From: Bog-756 sp963699345
Lineage (GTDB): Bacteria; Actinomycetota; Acidimicrobiia; Acidimicrobiales; RAAP-2
Assembly: GCA_963699345.1 (NCBI GenBank)
Contig: CAVOTL010000005.1
Coordinates: 1,612,001-1,676,000 of the forward strand
Reading direction: 5' to 3'
Length of the DNA: 64,000 bases
Below, piece by piece: positions 54,594-63,216 of the stretch. The notes beneath the pieces were generated by a model. The model was not told the origin of the DNA. It was given only the letters and a program-made list of their open reading frames with translations, and made no database searches. Made by a program: the position numbers and the translations under genes. How positions within the stretch are numbered: the first letter of the stretch is position 1; each line of letters begins with the position of its first letter.

Positions 54594-54793
54594 CGATCCG
54601 CGACCTCGCCCCCTTCGCCACCGTCGGCCCGGCGTCATCCGAGACCGCGGCAGTCACCGCGTCATCGTCCACCGGATCCGGGGACTTGAGAGATTCGGGT
54701 GGAATCGGGGTGCGGGGCGCGACCAGAGGCTGTGACGGGGCAACGGAGGGCATGGAACGGGGCCATGCCCCGGACGAGGGTGTCGCCCGGCCG

Positions 54794-56671
54794 TCAGATC
54801 CCGGAACCGAGCCTGACCGGTCCGGCACCGGTCGTCATCCGCACACCGAGGACATCCGTTCCCGGTCGGACCGTCCAGACCCCGAACCCGTCGATGGGTC
54901 GGGGAGTCCGCACCTCCCGCACCTGTCCGGAGGTGACCAGGGCGGCCAGACCCGGGAGCCGCGGCGACGCCACCAGGAAGATCGTGCCGGTCCGGCCGGC
55001 CGTGACGGTGTCGCCCCTGGCGTAGTAGAGGGCACCGTGCAGCTGGTTGTAGACGACCAGTCCGGGGGTGACGAGGGTGCTGCGGACGTCGGGGAGCTCC
55101 CATCCGGCATTCCGGTAGATGTCGGCACCGTCGTCGACCGTGTCGAAGACCACCACGTCACTGCGGGACCGGATCAACGGTGCCAGGGCGTGCAGCGCGA
55201 CATCGTCGGCATCGGCGGCGCGGATGGCCTTCCACGTGTCGGCGTACGGCGCCTGGTAGGCGGACCGCTGGAGCCAGACGCCACCGCTCCGGTGGAGCAG
55301 TTGGCCGGGCAGCACCCCTTCTCCGCTGACGAAGCGCTGGACGCCGAGGAGAGCGACCAGGACGACGCCCACCGAGGTGACCACCAACCACGGCCGGGAG
55401 CTCCGGCCGGTTCCGTCGGACCGCCGGTTGAGTGCGCCCAGCGCCAGGAGCAGGGCGATGACCGCACCGGGTAGGTAGGCCAGCAGGTAGCCGCCCTTGG
55501 CGAACTCGACCAGGGACACCACCAACACCGGCGGGACGATCGCCGCGATCAGGATCGCGGTCCTCGACTGGTACCAGGGACGGCTCCAGGAGGAGCCGGG
55601 CATGGGAGCCACCGGTCCCCCGGACGGCGTCAGGTCGGTGCCCCGCCCGCGGCGGCCCGACCAGCGCCGGACCAGCAGGGCGAGCCCGGCCAGAACGGTG
55701 AGCAGGGCCAGGGGGCCGAGCGCCAGCACGGTGTACCCCGCGAACGTGCCCAGGTTGACGGTGCCCCCGGTGGCGTGGTCGAGCACGGACGTGGCCCGTT
55801 CGGCGCCGATGGTCTCGACCCGGGTGGCATGGGCCCAGGCCCGCAACCCCCCCGGTTGCCGGCCGGCCATGGGAACGAGCCAGAGGGCCACCCCGGCCGC
55901 CCCGGCCGCGATCGTGACCAGGAGCCGGCGCCAGCTGCGGGTCGACGCGACCACGGGAATCAGCGCCAGGAGGACCAGTTCCTGGACCATGGACGGGCGG
56001 AAACCGGCCAGGACCCCGAAGGCCGCCACCGCGATGACTCCGTGCCAACTTCCCGGTCGGGCCCGCCACGCCAGGATGATCAGCAGGCTGGCGGCCACCA
56101 TGTCGAACGAATAGGTGGCGACGATCGAGCCGCTGAACCAGGCGAACGGACTGGTGGCGATCACCAGTCCGGCGGCCAGTCCCACCCACCGGCCCCCGAG
56201 GTCGCGTCCGGCCCACGCGGTGAGTCCGGCGGCCAGGGCCGATGCGACCGCGGCCACCAGCACCAGCCCGTCGATCGTCCCCAGTCCCAGGCCTCGGTGG
56301 AGCAGACGCCCGGACTCCACGTAGAGCCAGTAGCCGGGGGGTTGCGGCTCGCCGTGGGTGACGTCGAAGTGGCCGACCGCGGCGGCGTACTGCGCCGAGT
56401 CCCAGTCGGTGGGTCCGTTGGCACCTGCGATCAACCGGAGCACCAGCGTCACCAGCGCCACCGACGTCGGCATGGTGATCGAGTCGCGGCGACTCCTCGC
56501 CCGTCGCTGGAGTTCCGCCCGGGTCGCCTGCCGGGGCCGCGTCGGGGCCTCGGACCGCGTCGGACGCTCGACCGGAGCCGGTGGCTCCTCGCGGACGGGT
56601 GGCTTCCATCGTTCCGGAAGGGTGGCTACGGCGCCCGGTTCCCGCCGGACGCCACCGGGATCCGGGTCCAT
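54794..56671 (-). CDS. GT-C-type membrane glycosyltransferase (PMT/ArnT-like)
   Basis: 625 residues from the ATG at 56671. A Pro/Arg-rich cytoplasmic N-tail precedes about eleven membrane helices. The first extracytoplasmic loop contains GANGPTDWDSAQYAAAVGHF and GEPQPPGYWLYVESGR, the acidic-residue/PPxY layout of lipid-linked-sugar glycosyltransferases. The C-terminal 200 residues form a soluble extracytoplasmic domain (DVVVFDTVDDGADIYRN). It probably transfers a sugar from polyprenyl phosphate to an envelope acceptor. It could also be an O-mannosyltransferase for the Thr/Ser-rich proteins encoded in this window. Confidence 0.8.
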   Translation of the reverse strand: MDPDPGGVRREPGAVATLPERWKPPVREEPPAPVERPTRSEAPTRPRQATRAELQRRARSRRDSITMPTSVALVTLVLRLIAGANGPTDWDSAQYAAAVGHFDVTHGEPQPPGYWLYVESGRLLHRGLGLGTIDGLVLVAAVASALAAGLTAWAGRDLGGRWVGLAAGLVIATSPFAWFSGSIVATYSFDMVAASLLIILAWRARPGSWHGVIAVAAFGVLAGFRPSMVQELVLLALIPVVASTRSWRRLLVTIAAGAAGVALWLVPMAGRQPGGLRAWAHATRVETIGAERATSVLDHATGGTVNLGTFAGYTVLALGPLALLTVLAGLALLVRRWSGRRGRGTDLTPSGGPVAPMPGSSWSRPWYQSRTAILIAAIVPPVLVVSLVEFAKGGYLLAYLPGAVIALLLALGALNRRSDGTGRSSRPWLVVTSVGVVLVALLGVQRFVSGEGVLPGQLLHRSGGVWLQRSAYQAPYADTWKAIRAADADDVALHALAPLIRSRSDVVVFDTVDDGADIYRNAGWELPDVRSTLVTPGLVVYNQLHGALYYARGDTVTAGRTGTIFLVASPRLPGLAALVTSGQVREVRTPRPIDGFGVWTVRPGTDVLGVRMTTGAGPVRLGSGI

Positions 56672-56756
56672 GGCACAGTGTAGCGAGGAGGTCACCGCGT
56701 CCACGTGGCACTCCGACCCCGTCCACCGTCACACCGACGGTGCATGACGGTCGGAC

Positions 56757-59069
56757 TCAGGTGCTGGTTCCACCCCTCGACCCGTAGTAGCCCGCGTCCC
56801 CGTAGGCGAAGATGCCGCCGTCGGCCGCCACCAGCCAGTAGCCGAGGTTGCCCGGTGCGGCGGCCATCCCGACGATCGGCCGGTTGAGCCGGAGGTTGCC
56901 GGCCGACCCCCAGAACCGCGCGTCCCCGTAGGCGAAGATGCCGCCGTCGGCCGCCACCAGCCAGTAGCCCCGTCCGTCGGGGGTGGGCGCCATCCCGACG
57001 ATCGGCTGGTTCAGGCGGATGTTGCCCGCCGATCCCCAGAAGCCGGCGTCCCCGTAGGCGAAGATGCCGCCGTCGGACGCCACCAGCCAGTAGCCCCGTC
57101 CGTCGGGGGTGGACGCCATCCCGACGATCGGCTGGTTCAGGCGGATGTTGCCCGCCGAACCCCAGAAGCCGGCGTCCCCGTAGGCGAAGATGCCGCCGTC
57201 GGACGCCACCAGCCAGTAGCCCCGTCCGTCGTGGGTGGTGGCCATCCCGACGATGGGTCTGTTGAGTCGGATGTTGCCCGCCGAGCCCCAGAAGGCGGCG
57301 TCCCCGTAGGCGAAGATGCCGCCGTCGGACGCCACCAGCCAGTAGCCCTTGCTGTCCGGAGTGGCGGCCATCCCGACGATCGGCTCGTTGAGCCGGGTAC
57401 CGGCCGGCGATCCGTGGAACCCGGCGTCCCCGTAGGCGAAGAGGCCTCCGTCGGACGCCACGATCCAGTAGCCCTTGCCGTCGTTGGTGGCGGCCATGCC
57501 GACACCGGGCGGGATCGGGACCAGCTGCGTGTCGCCCGAGGCGTTGCCGGTCAGCTGGGGATCGTGGTGGAACTGGGGCCACGCCCCCGACTGGCGGACG
57601 TCGGCATGGCCGGGTGAGCTGATCTCGTAGTGCTCGACCAGACCGTGGTCCGTGGCGTAGTCGTAGCCGGCGATCGTGATGCCGATGGTGCCGTTGGGGT
57701 CATTGGTCACGAGCGGGGTGTTCTGGAACCCCGCACCCGTGCCGAGGGTGGTGATCAGGTTGCCGGTCCGGCCGTCGAGCACCTCGACGCCGGAGATCGT
57801 CGGGACGAGGAGGTCCTGGTACCCCTGCCGGTCGGGGTCGACGGTAGCGACCGAACCGATGTCGCCGGCGAGCAGCGGACGTGACCAGATCACGGATCCG
57901 TTGGCACCGTTCAGGACGTAGACACTCCCCGAGAGATTGTTGTTCGAGGCGGTGCCTTCGACCACCTGGAGCGTCCCGTTCCCGAGGACGTCGGCCAGGG
58001 TCGGGCCGGGGGACGTGTTGCCGTCCAGTGGGGCGACCCACGCCTGGGCGCAGTTGCCGCCGTTGGTCGGGGCCATGGCGACGACCGTGTCGGTGTAGAA
58101 GCCGGGCTGGCCGAGGCTTCCGAAGTAGTCACTCGTCCCCGTGACGATGCCTTCCGCATTGCCGCCGAGGAAGTGGCCGACCGCCGGGGAGGAGTTGATG
58201 GCCTCGTCGGTGCTCAGCTGGCAGTCGAGCCCTCCGTTGGGATACTGCTGGCCCAGGTTGCCGGTCTGGGAGATCACCCGGAGGTGGCCACCCTGCGCGT
58301 ACTGCGTTCCGAAGAGGTTGCCGGCCAGGGTGCCGATGCCTTCGATCACCTCGTTCTGTCCGGTCCCGTACAGATCGGCGATCGCCGGTGTGGAGATCTC
58401 GGAGTCCCCGGAGAACCACGGGTCCCAGCCCGGCAGCGCCGCACCGGTGCTGGCGTTCAGGGCGTACTGGGCCTGGCCGAGGTTGCCGGCGGTGACCGCC
58501 GTCTGACCCTGCAGCAGGCCGAGCGACATCGACGCGTTCACGCCGGAGGCCGGAGCCGCCAGGTCGGAGGCCGGATTGTTCGCGACCACGTCCCACAGGG
58601 GGCGCCCGGACTGGTTGAGGGCCAGGTAGCTGCCGGCATTGGGATTGACGGCGTTCCCCAGCCCCACGTAGACCGTGGAGCCGTCGGGGGAGACCGACGG
58701 GGACGCGTCGATGGGGATCGTGCCGTCGCTGTAGGGCCAACCGGGGACGATCGATCCGTTGGCCAGGTTGTAGGCGAGGACGTTGCCGGCCCGGTCGCCC
58801 ACCACGACGGCCGGAGCGCCCTGGAGGTAGGCGAGGTTGGGGGAGGAGACGGCGATGGGCAGGCCACCGTCGTTGGGGTTGCCGTTCTGTCCGTTGACCG
58901 ACTGGGACCAGACCAGCTGGAAGGGGGCGATGGCCCGCGGTGCGGCCCCGACAGAGGTGGCTCCGCCCACCACCGGGACGACGGTGAAGGCCAGGAGGGT
59001 GACGCCCGCCACGGCGGCGGCCCCGATCCCGAGTCCGCGCCGACCCGACTTGCGCCCATAGCTGTACAT
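56757..59069 (-). CDS. Secreted beta-propeller protein with six C-terminal GYWLVASDGG repeats
   Basis: 770 residues from the ATG at 59069 (GGGGAA about 7 bases upstream). Signal region GIGAAAVAGVTLLAFTVVPVV. Residues about 45-490 read as a PQQ/FG-GAP-like propeller (PAVVVGDRAGNVLAYNLANG, STPAIADLYGTGQNEVIEG, SVATVDPDRQGYQDLLVPT). The last 250 residues are six near-identical repeats of 42 residues, GYWLVASDGGIFAYGDAGFW then GSAGNIRLNQPIVGMASTPD. This repeat type is frequent in Acidimicrobiia and other actinobacteria as a C-terminal binding or display module. Its ligand is unknown. Confidence 0.88.
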   Translation of the reverse strand: MYSYGRKSGRRGLGIGAAAVAGVTLLAFTVVPVVGGATSVGAAPRAIAPFQLVWSQSVNGQNGNPNDGGLPIAVSSPNLAYLQGAPAVVVGDRAGNVLAYNLANGSIVPGWPYSDGTIPIDASPSVSPDGSTVYVGLGNAVNPNAGSYLALNQSGRPLWDVVANNPASDLAAPASGVNASMSLGLLQGQTAVTAGNLGQAQYALNASTGAALPGWDPWFSGDSEISTPAIADLYGTGQNEVIEGIGTLAGNLFGTQYAQGGHLRVISQTGNLGQQYPNGGLDCQLSTDEAINSSPAVGHFLGGNAEGIVTGTSDYFGSLGQPGFYTDTVVAMAPTNGGNCAQAWVAPLDGNTSPGPTLADVLGNGTLQVVEGTASNNNLSGSVYVLNGANGSVIWSRPLLAGDIGSVATVDPDRQGYQDLLVPTISGVEVLDGRTGNLITTLGTGAGFQNTPLVTNDPNGTIGITIAGYDYATDHGLVEHYEISSPGHADVRQSGAWPQFHHDPQLTGNASGDTQLVPIPPGVGMAATNDGKGYWIVASDGGLFAYGDAGFHGSPAGTRLNEPIVGMAATPDSKGYWLVASDGGIFAYGDAAFWGSAGNIRLNRPIVGMATTHDGRGYWLVASDGGIFAYGDAGFWGSAGNIRLNQPIVGMASTPDGRGYWLVASDGGIFAYGDAGFWGSAGNIRLNQPIVGMAPTPDGRGYWLVAADGGIFAYGDARFWGSAGNLRLNRPIVGMAAAPGNLGYWLVAADGGIFAYGDAGYYGSRGGTST
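56760..57510 (-). repeat. Six tandem 126-bp coding repeats
   Basis: Units of 42 codons inside the propeller gene. Copies 3 and 4 (about 57,000-57,250) are almost identical at DNA level, and copies 2 and 5 differ by a few bases. Recent duplication or gene conversion is likely. Confidence 0.9.
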
Positions 59070-59253
59070 ACCGGTTCCCCTTGTGTAGTTCCGCCGCTCC
59101 GATCGTAGGTGGCCACGATTCGGCTCGCGCGAATCCACCAGGTTGATCGGCACGGGCGGGGGATCCTTGAGTCATTTCCCGGAATCAGGGACAGCACGGC
59201 CACGGGTCCGGCACCCCCGGGGGCGGAAAGCGAGCCGCTAGTGTCTCCCACCG

Positions 59254-61182
59254 ATGGACGAGCGATCGATGCCGGCGGACGGCACGGCGACGGTCTCTCC
59301 CCCCGGCGTCGCCGTGGAGAATGGTCGACGACCGGTTCCCGACCGCACCCGGGCCGTCCACGCCCGTCGCCACCCGGCCGACGGGATCGGGGCCGCCCGA
59401 CACGATGCGAACGGGCGAGCGGCCAAGACGGTCCTCGTGTGCGCCGTCTACACGGTGCTGTCCTTCGCCGTGTTCCACGAGGTGTGGACGCACGACCCGC
59501 GCAACGTCATGCTGCTCGGGGGGGACCAGTTCAATTGGGCCTGGCTGCTCGGTTGGACGCCGTGGGCGATCCTGCACGGCCACAACCCGTTCTTCACCGA
59601 CTACCTGAACTACCCCTTCGGGGTGAACCTCCTGACCAACCCGGGGATCACCGGGCTGGGGGTGCTGTTCGCGCCGGTGGCCCTCCTCTTCGGCGCGGTG
59701 GCGGCGTTCAACACCTGTTTGACCCTGAGCCTGGCCCTGTCCGCCATCGCCGGCTATTTCTTCGTACTCCGCTGGGTGTCCTGGCGTCCGGCGGCGTTCC
59801 TGGCCGGCCTGTTGTACGGCTTCTCGCCGTACGTGCTCGGTGGCCAGGTCGGCGAGTTGAACCTCGTCTTCATCGCCATCCCCCCTCTGATCCTGCTGGC
59901 GGTGCACGACGTCGTCGTGCGTCAGCACCGGTCGGCCCGCCGGGCGGGCCTGACCCTCGGCCTGCTGGCCGTCGCCCAGTTCTTCGTGTCCACGGAGATC
60001 CTGCTCGACACCGTGATCATCGGTGCCATCGGCGTGGTGACCGCGGCGGTCATCGGACACCGGTCCGTCGCGGCCCGTGTCGGCTACGCGGCGAGGGCGA
60101 CCGCGTGGGCGGTCGGGTGTGCCGGCCTGCTGCTCGCCTATCCCGTCTGGTTCGCGTTGGCGGGTCCCGCCCACATCAAGGGCAAGGTCCAACTGATCCC
60201 CCAGGCCTACCGCTCCAATCTGATCGACGTCGCCATCCCCAACTCGAGGAGCTGGCTGCCGCCCCACCACCTGGGCGGCGTGCTGTCGCGCTTCGTGGTG
60301 AGCCCGTTCGGCAACGGTTCGTACCTGGGGATCCCGCTGCTCGTGCTGTTGGCGGTCGGGGTGGTGGTCCTGTGGCGGCTCCCGGTCGTCAAGGTCGCCA
60401 CAATCTGCGGGTTGTCGGCGTTCGTCCTGGCGCTGGGCAACGGACTCACGGTCAACGGCACGCCGGTGGCCTCCATCGCCGGCGTTCCCCTGCCGGGTCG
60501 GATCCTCGCCGACCTCCCGGTGCTCGACAACATCATCCCGGTGCGGTTCGCCATCTTCCAGATACTGTGCGCTGCGCTGCTGGCGGCGGTCATCCTCGAC
60601 CGGGCGCGCACGAGGATGAGGTCCCGCGGCGACGGACCGGCGTGGCTCGCCACGGTCCTCATGAGCATCCTGGGAGTCGTCGTGCTGGTGCCGCTGATCC
60701 CGGCCCCGGTCGCCGGCATCGGACCCACGGCCGTCCCCTCCTTCTTCAGCTCACCGACGTTCGACCGGCTCCCGGTGGGCAGCGCGGCCGTGGTCTTTCC
60801 GATGCCGTCGAACTCCGCCGTCGGGGCGACCCTGTGGCAGGCCGTCACCGAACGGCGCTACCGGCAACCGGGCACCACGCTGCTGGTCCCCGGACCCGAC
60901 GGGACCGAGGCGTATTCCGCCGCGCTGGGCGGGGCGCGCACCACCGTCACCTCGACCGTCCTGATCTCCACGCAGCAGGGCACCATCCCCCAGGAGACCC
61001 CGGCTCTCCGCCGGGCGCTGCTGGGTGAGTGGCGGTCCTGGAAGGTCCGGACCTTCGTCGCCGTGATCCCGGGAACTCCGCAGCCCGCCCAGGAGCTGGC
61101 CTTCTTCACCTGGCTGCTCGGACGGCCCCCGTCGTGGACCGACGGCACCACCTACTGCTGGTTCGGACTGCCGACGGGGTAG
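59254..61182 (+). CDS. Polytopic GT-C-like membrane protein
   Basis: 642 residues from the ATG at 59254. A hydrophilic N-tail of about 60 residues is followed by roughly eleven helices. The first loop has LLGGDQFNWAWLLGW and NPFFTDYLNYPFGVNLLTNP, typical of the YfhO/ArnT-related actinobacterial membrane proteins. The C-terminal third is extracytoplasmic (VPSFFSSPTFDRLPVGSAAV). Probably a lipid-linked sugar transferase in envelope assembly. It is divergent from the propeller gene across about 180 bp and convergent with the next membrane protein. Confidence 0.8.
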   Translation: MDERSMPADGTATVSPPGVAVENGRRPVPDRTRAVHARRHPADGIGAARHDANGRAAKTVLVCAVYTVLSFAVFHEVWTHDPRNVMLLGGDQFNWAWLLGWTPWAILHGHNPFFTDYLNYPFGVNLLTNPGITGLGVLFAPVALLFGAVAAFNTCLTLSLALSAIAGYFFVLRWVSWRPAAFLAGLLYGFSPYVLGGQVGELNLVFIAIPPLILLAVHDVVVRQHRSARRAGLTLGLLAVAQFFVSTEILLDTVIIGAIGVVTAAVIGHRSVAARVGYAARATAWAVGCAGLLLAYPVWFALAGPAHIKGKVQLIPQAYRSNLIDVAIPNSRSWLPPHHLGGVLSRFVVSPFGNGSYLGIPLLVLLAVGVVVLWRLPVVKVATICGLSAFVLALGNGLTVNGTPVASIAGVPLPGRILADLPVLDNIIPVRFAIFQILCAALLAAVILDRARTRMRSRGDGPAWLATVLMSILGVVVLVPLIPAPVAGIGPTAVPSFFSSPTFDRLPVGSAAVVFPMPSNSAVGATLWQAVTERRYRQPGTTLLVPGPDGTEAYSAALGGARTTVTSTVLISTQQGTIPQETPALRRALLGEWRSWKVRTFVAVIPGTPQPAQELAFFTWLLGRPPSWTDGTTYCWFGLPTG

Positions 61183-61246
61183 TCCGAGACGGCCGCACCG
61201 TCGTGTCCCGGCCGGAGCCCGACCCGGGGGACCGAGGAACGGGGAC

Positions 61247-63151
61247 TCAGGAACCCGTGCGTTCGAGCCGGAGCGACGAGACGTCGAGCACCGTCCCCGG
61301 CCCGGCCCCCAACTGACTCGCCACGGTGCCGTTCTGCGTGCAGTGCACCGTGGCCACCGCCGTCGGACGGCCCGTCGCCAGGGCCGTATGGACGGTGGTC
61401 GTCACCGTCCCTCCGGCCGCATCGCAGGTCACCGTCATCGATCCCGAGGCCGGGGTCCCGGCCAGCGAGTACGCCAACGTGAGGCGGTACGTGCCCGGCA
61501 GGACCCCCTGGAGCGGGACGACCGGCGACGACCGGCCGTCGGGACCGCCGGTGACCGGGGCGCCGATCTGTTGGGGGGTGTAGCTGAGCGTGGTCGTGGG
61601 GTGGAGCGGCTTCGCCACCACCAGGGAGATGGCGACCAACACCACGAGCACGGCGATGGTCACCACCGACCAGCGGGCGAAGGGTTCCGGTCGCATGTAC
61701 TCCGCCGCCGCGATCAGCACGATGGCGCAGAGCGCCAGCTCGATCAGCAGGGCCCACGACGGCGCGCCCAGCGGATGACCGGGAAGGTCGAACTGCGGGA
61801 GGATCCGGTTGAAGCCGGGCCACCAACCGGGCCAGGTCGACGGGTCCCACGGCGGGGTGGGGGTGTACGCGTTGTAGTAGACGTGGTTCCCGGTGAGGAT
61901 GGGGACCGCCTGGTAGATCCACGCGGCGGCGACCACCACCAGCGGCGTCCACAGCAGGCGTCCCGCCCGCTGCCACCGGCCGATCACGATCGCCGTCCAC
62001 AGCAACAGGACGGGCAGGATCGTCCACATGAAGCGGCCGGCCAGGGTCAGACCGCCGTAGGGGTTCGAGACATAGGTGCCGTTGAGGAGGAGGACGGCAC
62101 CGGCCGCCACCACCGAGGCGATCACGGCGACGGGCAGGCGCTTGCGTGCCACCCAGAGCCCGATCAGGCCGATGAGGGCGAAGGGCACCTGGACGAACAT
62201 CCCCTGGTGGCGGTCGAAGAGGAGCCCGAGCGTGAACTCGAGACCGTTCGACGACGCCCGGGGGAAGGGTTCGGGTAGGCCGCCGAGGTGCCCGAAGTAG
62301 TAGTGGTTGTAGAGGAGGAGGAGCACCCAGGCCACCACCGGCACCGCGACGGGGACGACCAGTCGCTTCCAGGCCGAGCCGGCGCGGCGGCCGGCGACCA
62401 CGTAGGCGAGGAGGAGCACGGCGGCCGGCACGAAGTTCTTGACCTGGAGCCACGGCAGGTACGCGGCCACGACCACGACCACGATGGTGCTGGTCCGCTG
62501 CACCGTTCCCCGTCGCTCGATGAGCGCCACCTCCACCAGGCCGCAGGCCAGTGCCACGCCGGACACCAGATCGGGGTAGATCTGGTTGGCGACGACCACC
62601 AGGGCCGGCGCCATGAGCAGGAGGGCGAAGAGCAGCTGACCCCGCCGGCCCAGCGAGGCGAGCCGCGTCGCCCGGCGGTGCAGCAGGACCAGCCCGGCCG
62701 TGTTGACGGTGATGACGCCGATGGTCCCCCCGGCGAAGAGGTGGCCGGTGGCGACGAAGGGGATCAACAGGATGCCGAGTCCGGGCTCGAACGCGCTGAT
62801 CATTCCGTGGGGCCCGGTGAAGGACTCCACCGCGGTGACCGGCGTGCCCGGAGGGAAGGCGGACAGGGCGTGGCGGGCCAGGTCGGACCGGATGGTGCCG
62901 AGGATGTGCGGCGTGAGGTGGAGGTAGGCCTGCGCCTCGATGATGTAGGACGGCTCGTCGCCGGTGAGGTTGACTCCCTTCGACTTCACGAACCACGCCA
63001 CCAGTGACGTCAACACGACGGCGACGACGCCTACGGCCGCGCTGGCCACGACCTCCCGGGTGGGGAAGGGGGACGCCGGGGTCGGAGGGGAGTCCTGCGG
63101 AGGAGGGGAGGACGCGACGCGAGTCGCCACTCGACCTGATCCCCCGCGCAC
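61247..63151 (-). CDS. Polytopic GT-C-like membrane protein with C-terminal beta domain
   Basis: About 634 residues; GTG at 63151 chosen, a TTG at 63157 and later GTGs are also possible. Eleven or so helices with a first loop VNLTGDEPSYIIEAQAYLH, whose GDEPxY signature is that of GT-C sugar transferases, and the glycine-rich NPYGGLTLAGRFMW. The last 110 residues are a soluble Ig-like domain (GTYRLTLAYSLAG, SMTVTCDAAGGTVTTTV) with two cysteines. Same inferred role as its neighbours; the donor and acceptor are unknown. Confidence 0.8.
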   Translation of the reverse strand: MRGGSGRVATRVASSPPPQDSPPTPASPFPTREVVASAAVGVVAVVLTSLVAWFVKSKGVNLTGDEPSYIIEAQAYLHLTPHILGTIRSDLARHALSAFPPGTPVTAVESFTGPHGMISAFEPGLGILLIPFVATGHLFAGGTIGVITVNTAGLVLLHRRATRLASLGRRGQLLFALLLMAPALVVVANQIYPDLVSGVALACGLVEVALIERRGTVQRTSTIVVVVVAAYLPWLQVKNFVPAAVLLLAYVVAGRRAGSAWKRLVVPVAVPVVAWVLLLLYNHYYFGHLGGLPEPFPRASSNGLEFTLGLLFDRHQGMFVQVPFALIGLIGLWVARKRLPVAVIASVVAAGAVLLLNGTYVSNPYGGLTLAGRFMWTILPVLLLWTAIVIGRWQRAGRLLWTPLVVVAAAWIYQAVPILTGNHVYYNAYTPTPPWDPSTWPGWWPGFNRILPQFDLPGHPLGAPSWALLIELALCAIVLIAAAEYMRPEPFARWSVVTIAVLVVLVAISLVVAKPLHPTTTLSYTPQQIGAPVTGGPDGRSSPVVPLQGVLPGTYRLTLAYSLAGTPASGSMTVTCDAAGGTVTTTVHTALATGRPTAVATVHCTQNGTVASQLGAGPGTVLDVSSLRLERTGS

Positions 63152-63216
63152 GCGCAAACGTTAGTCGTGGCCCCGAAGGGCGTCAATCGTGCCGACGCCC
63201 GGTTCGGCGGGCCGGA

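Noticed and set aside
56760..57510. CRISPR-like regular repeat
   Set aside because: The repeats are 126 bp long, contiguous and in frame, and encode a known protein module. There are no spacers and no cas genes.
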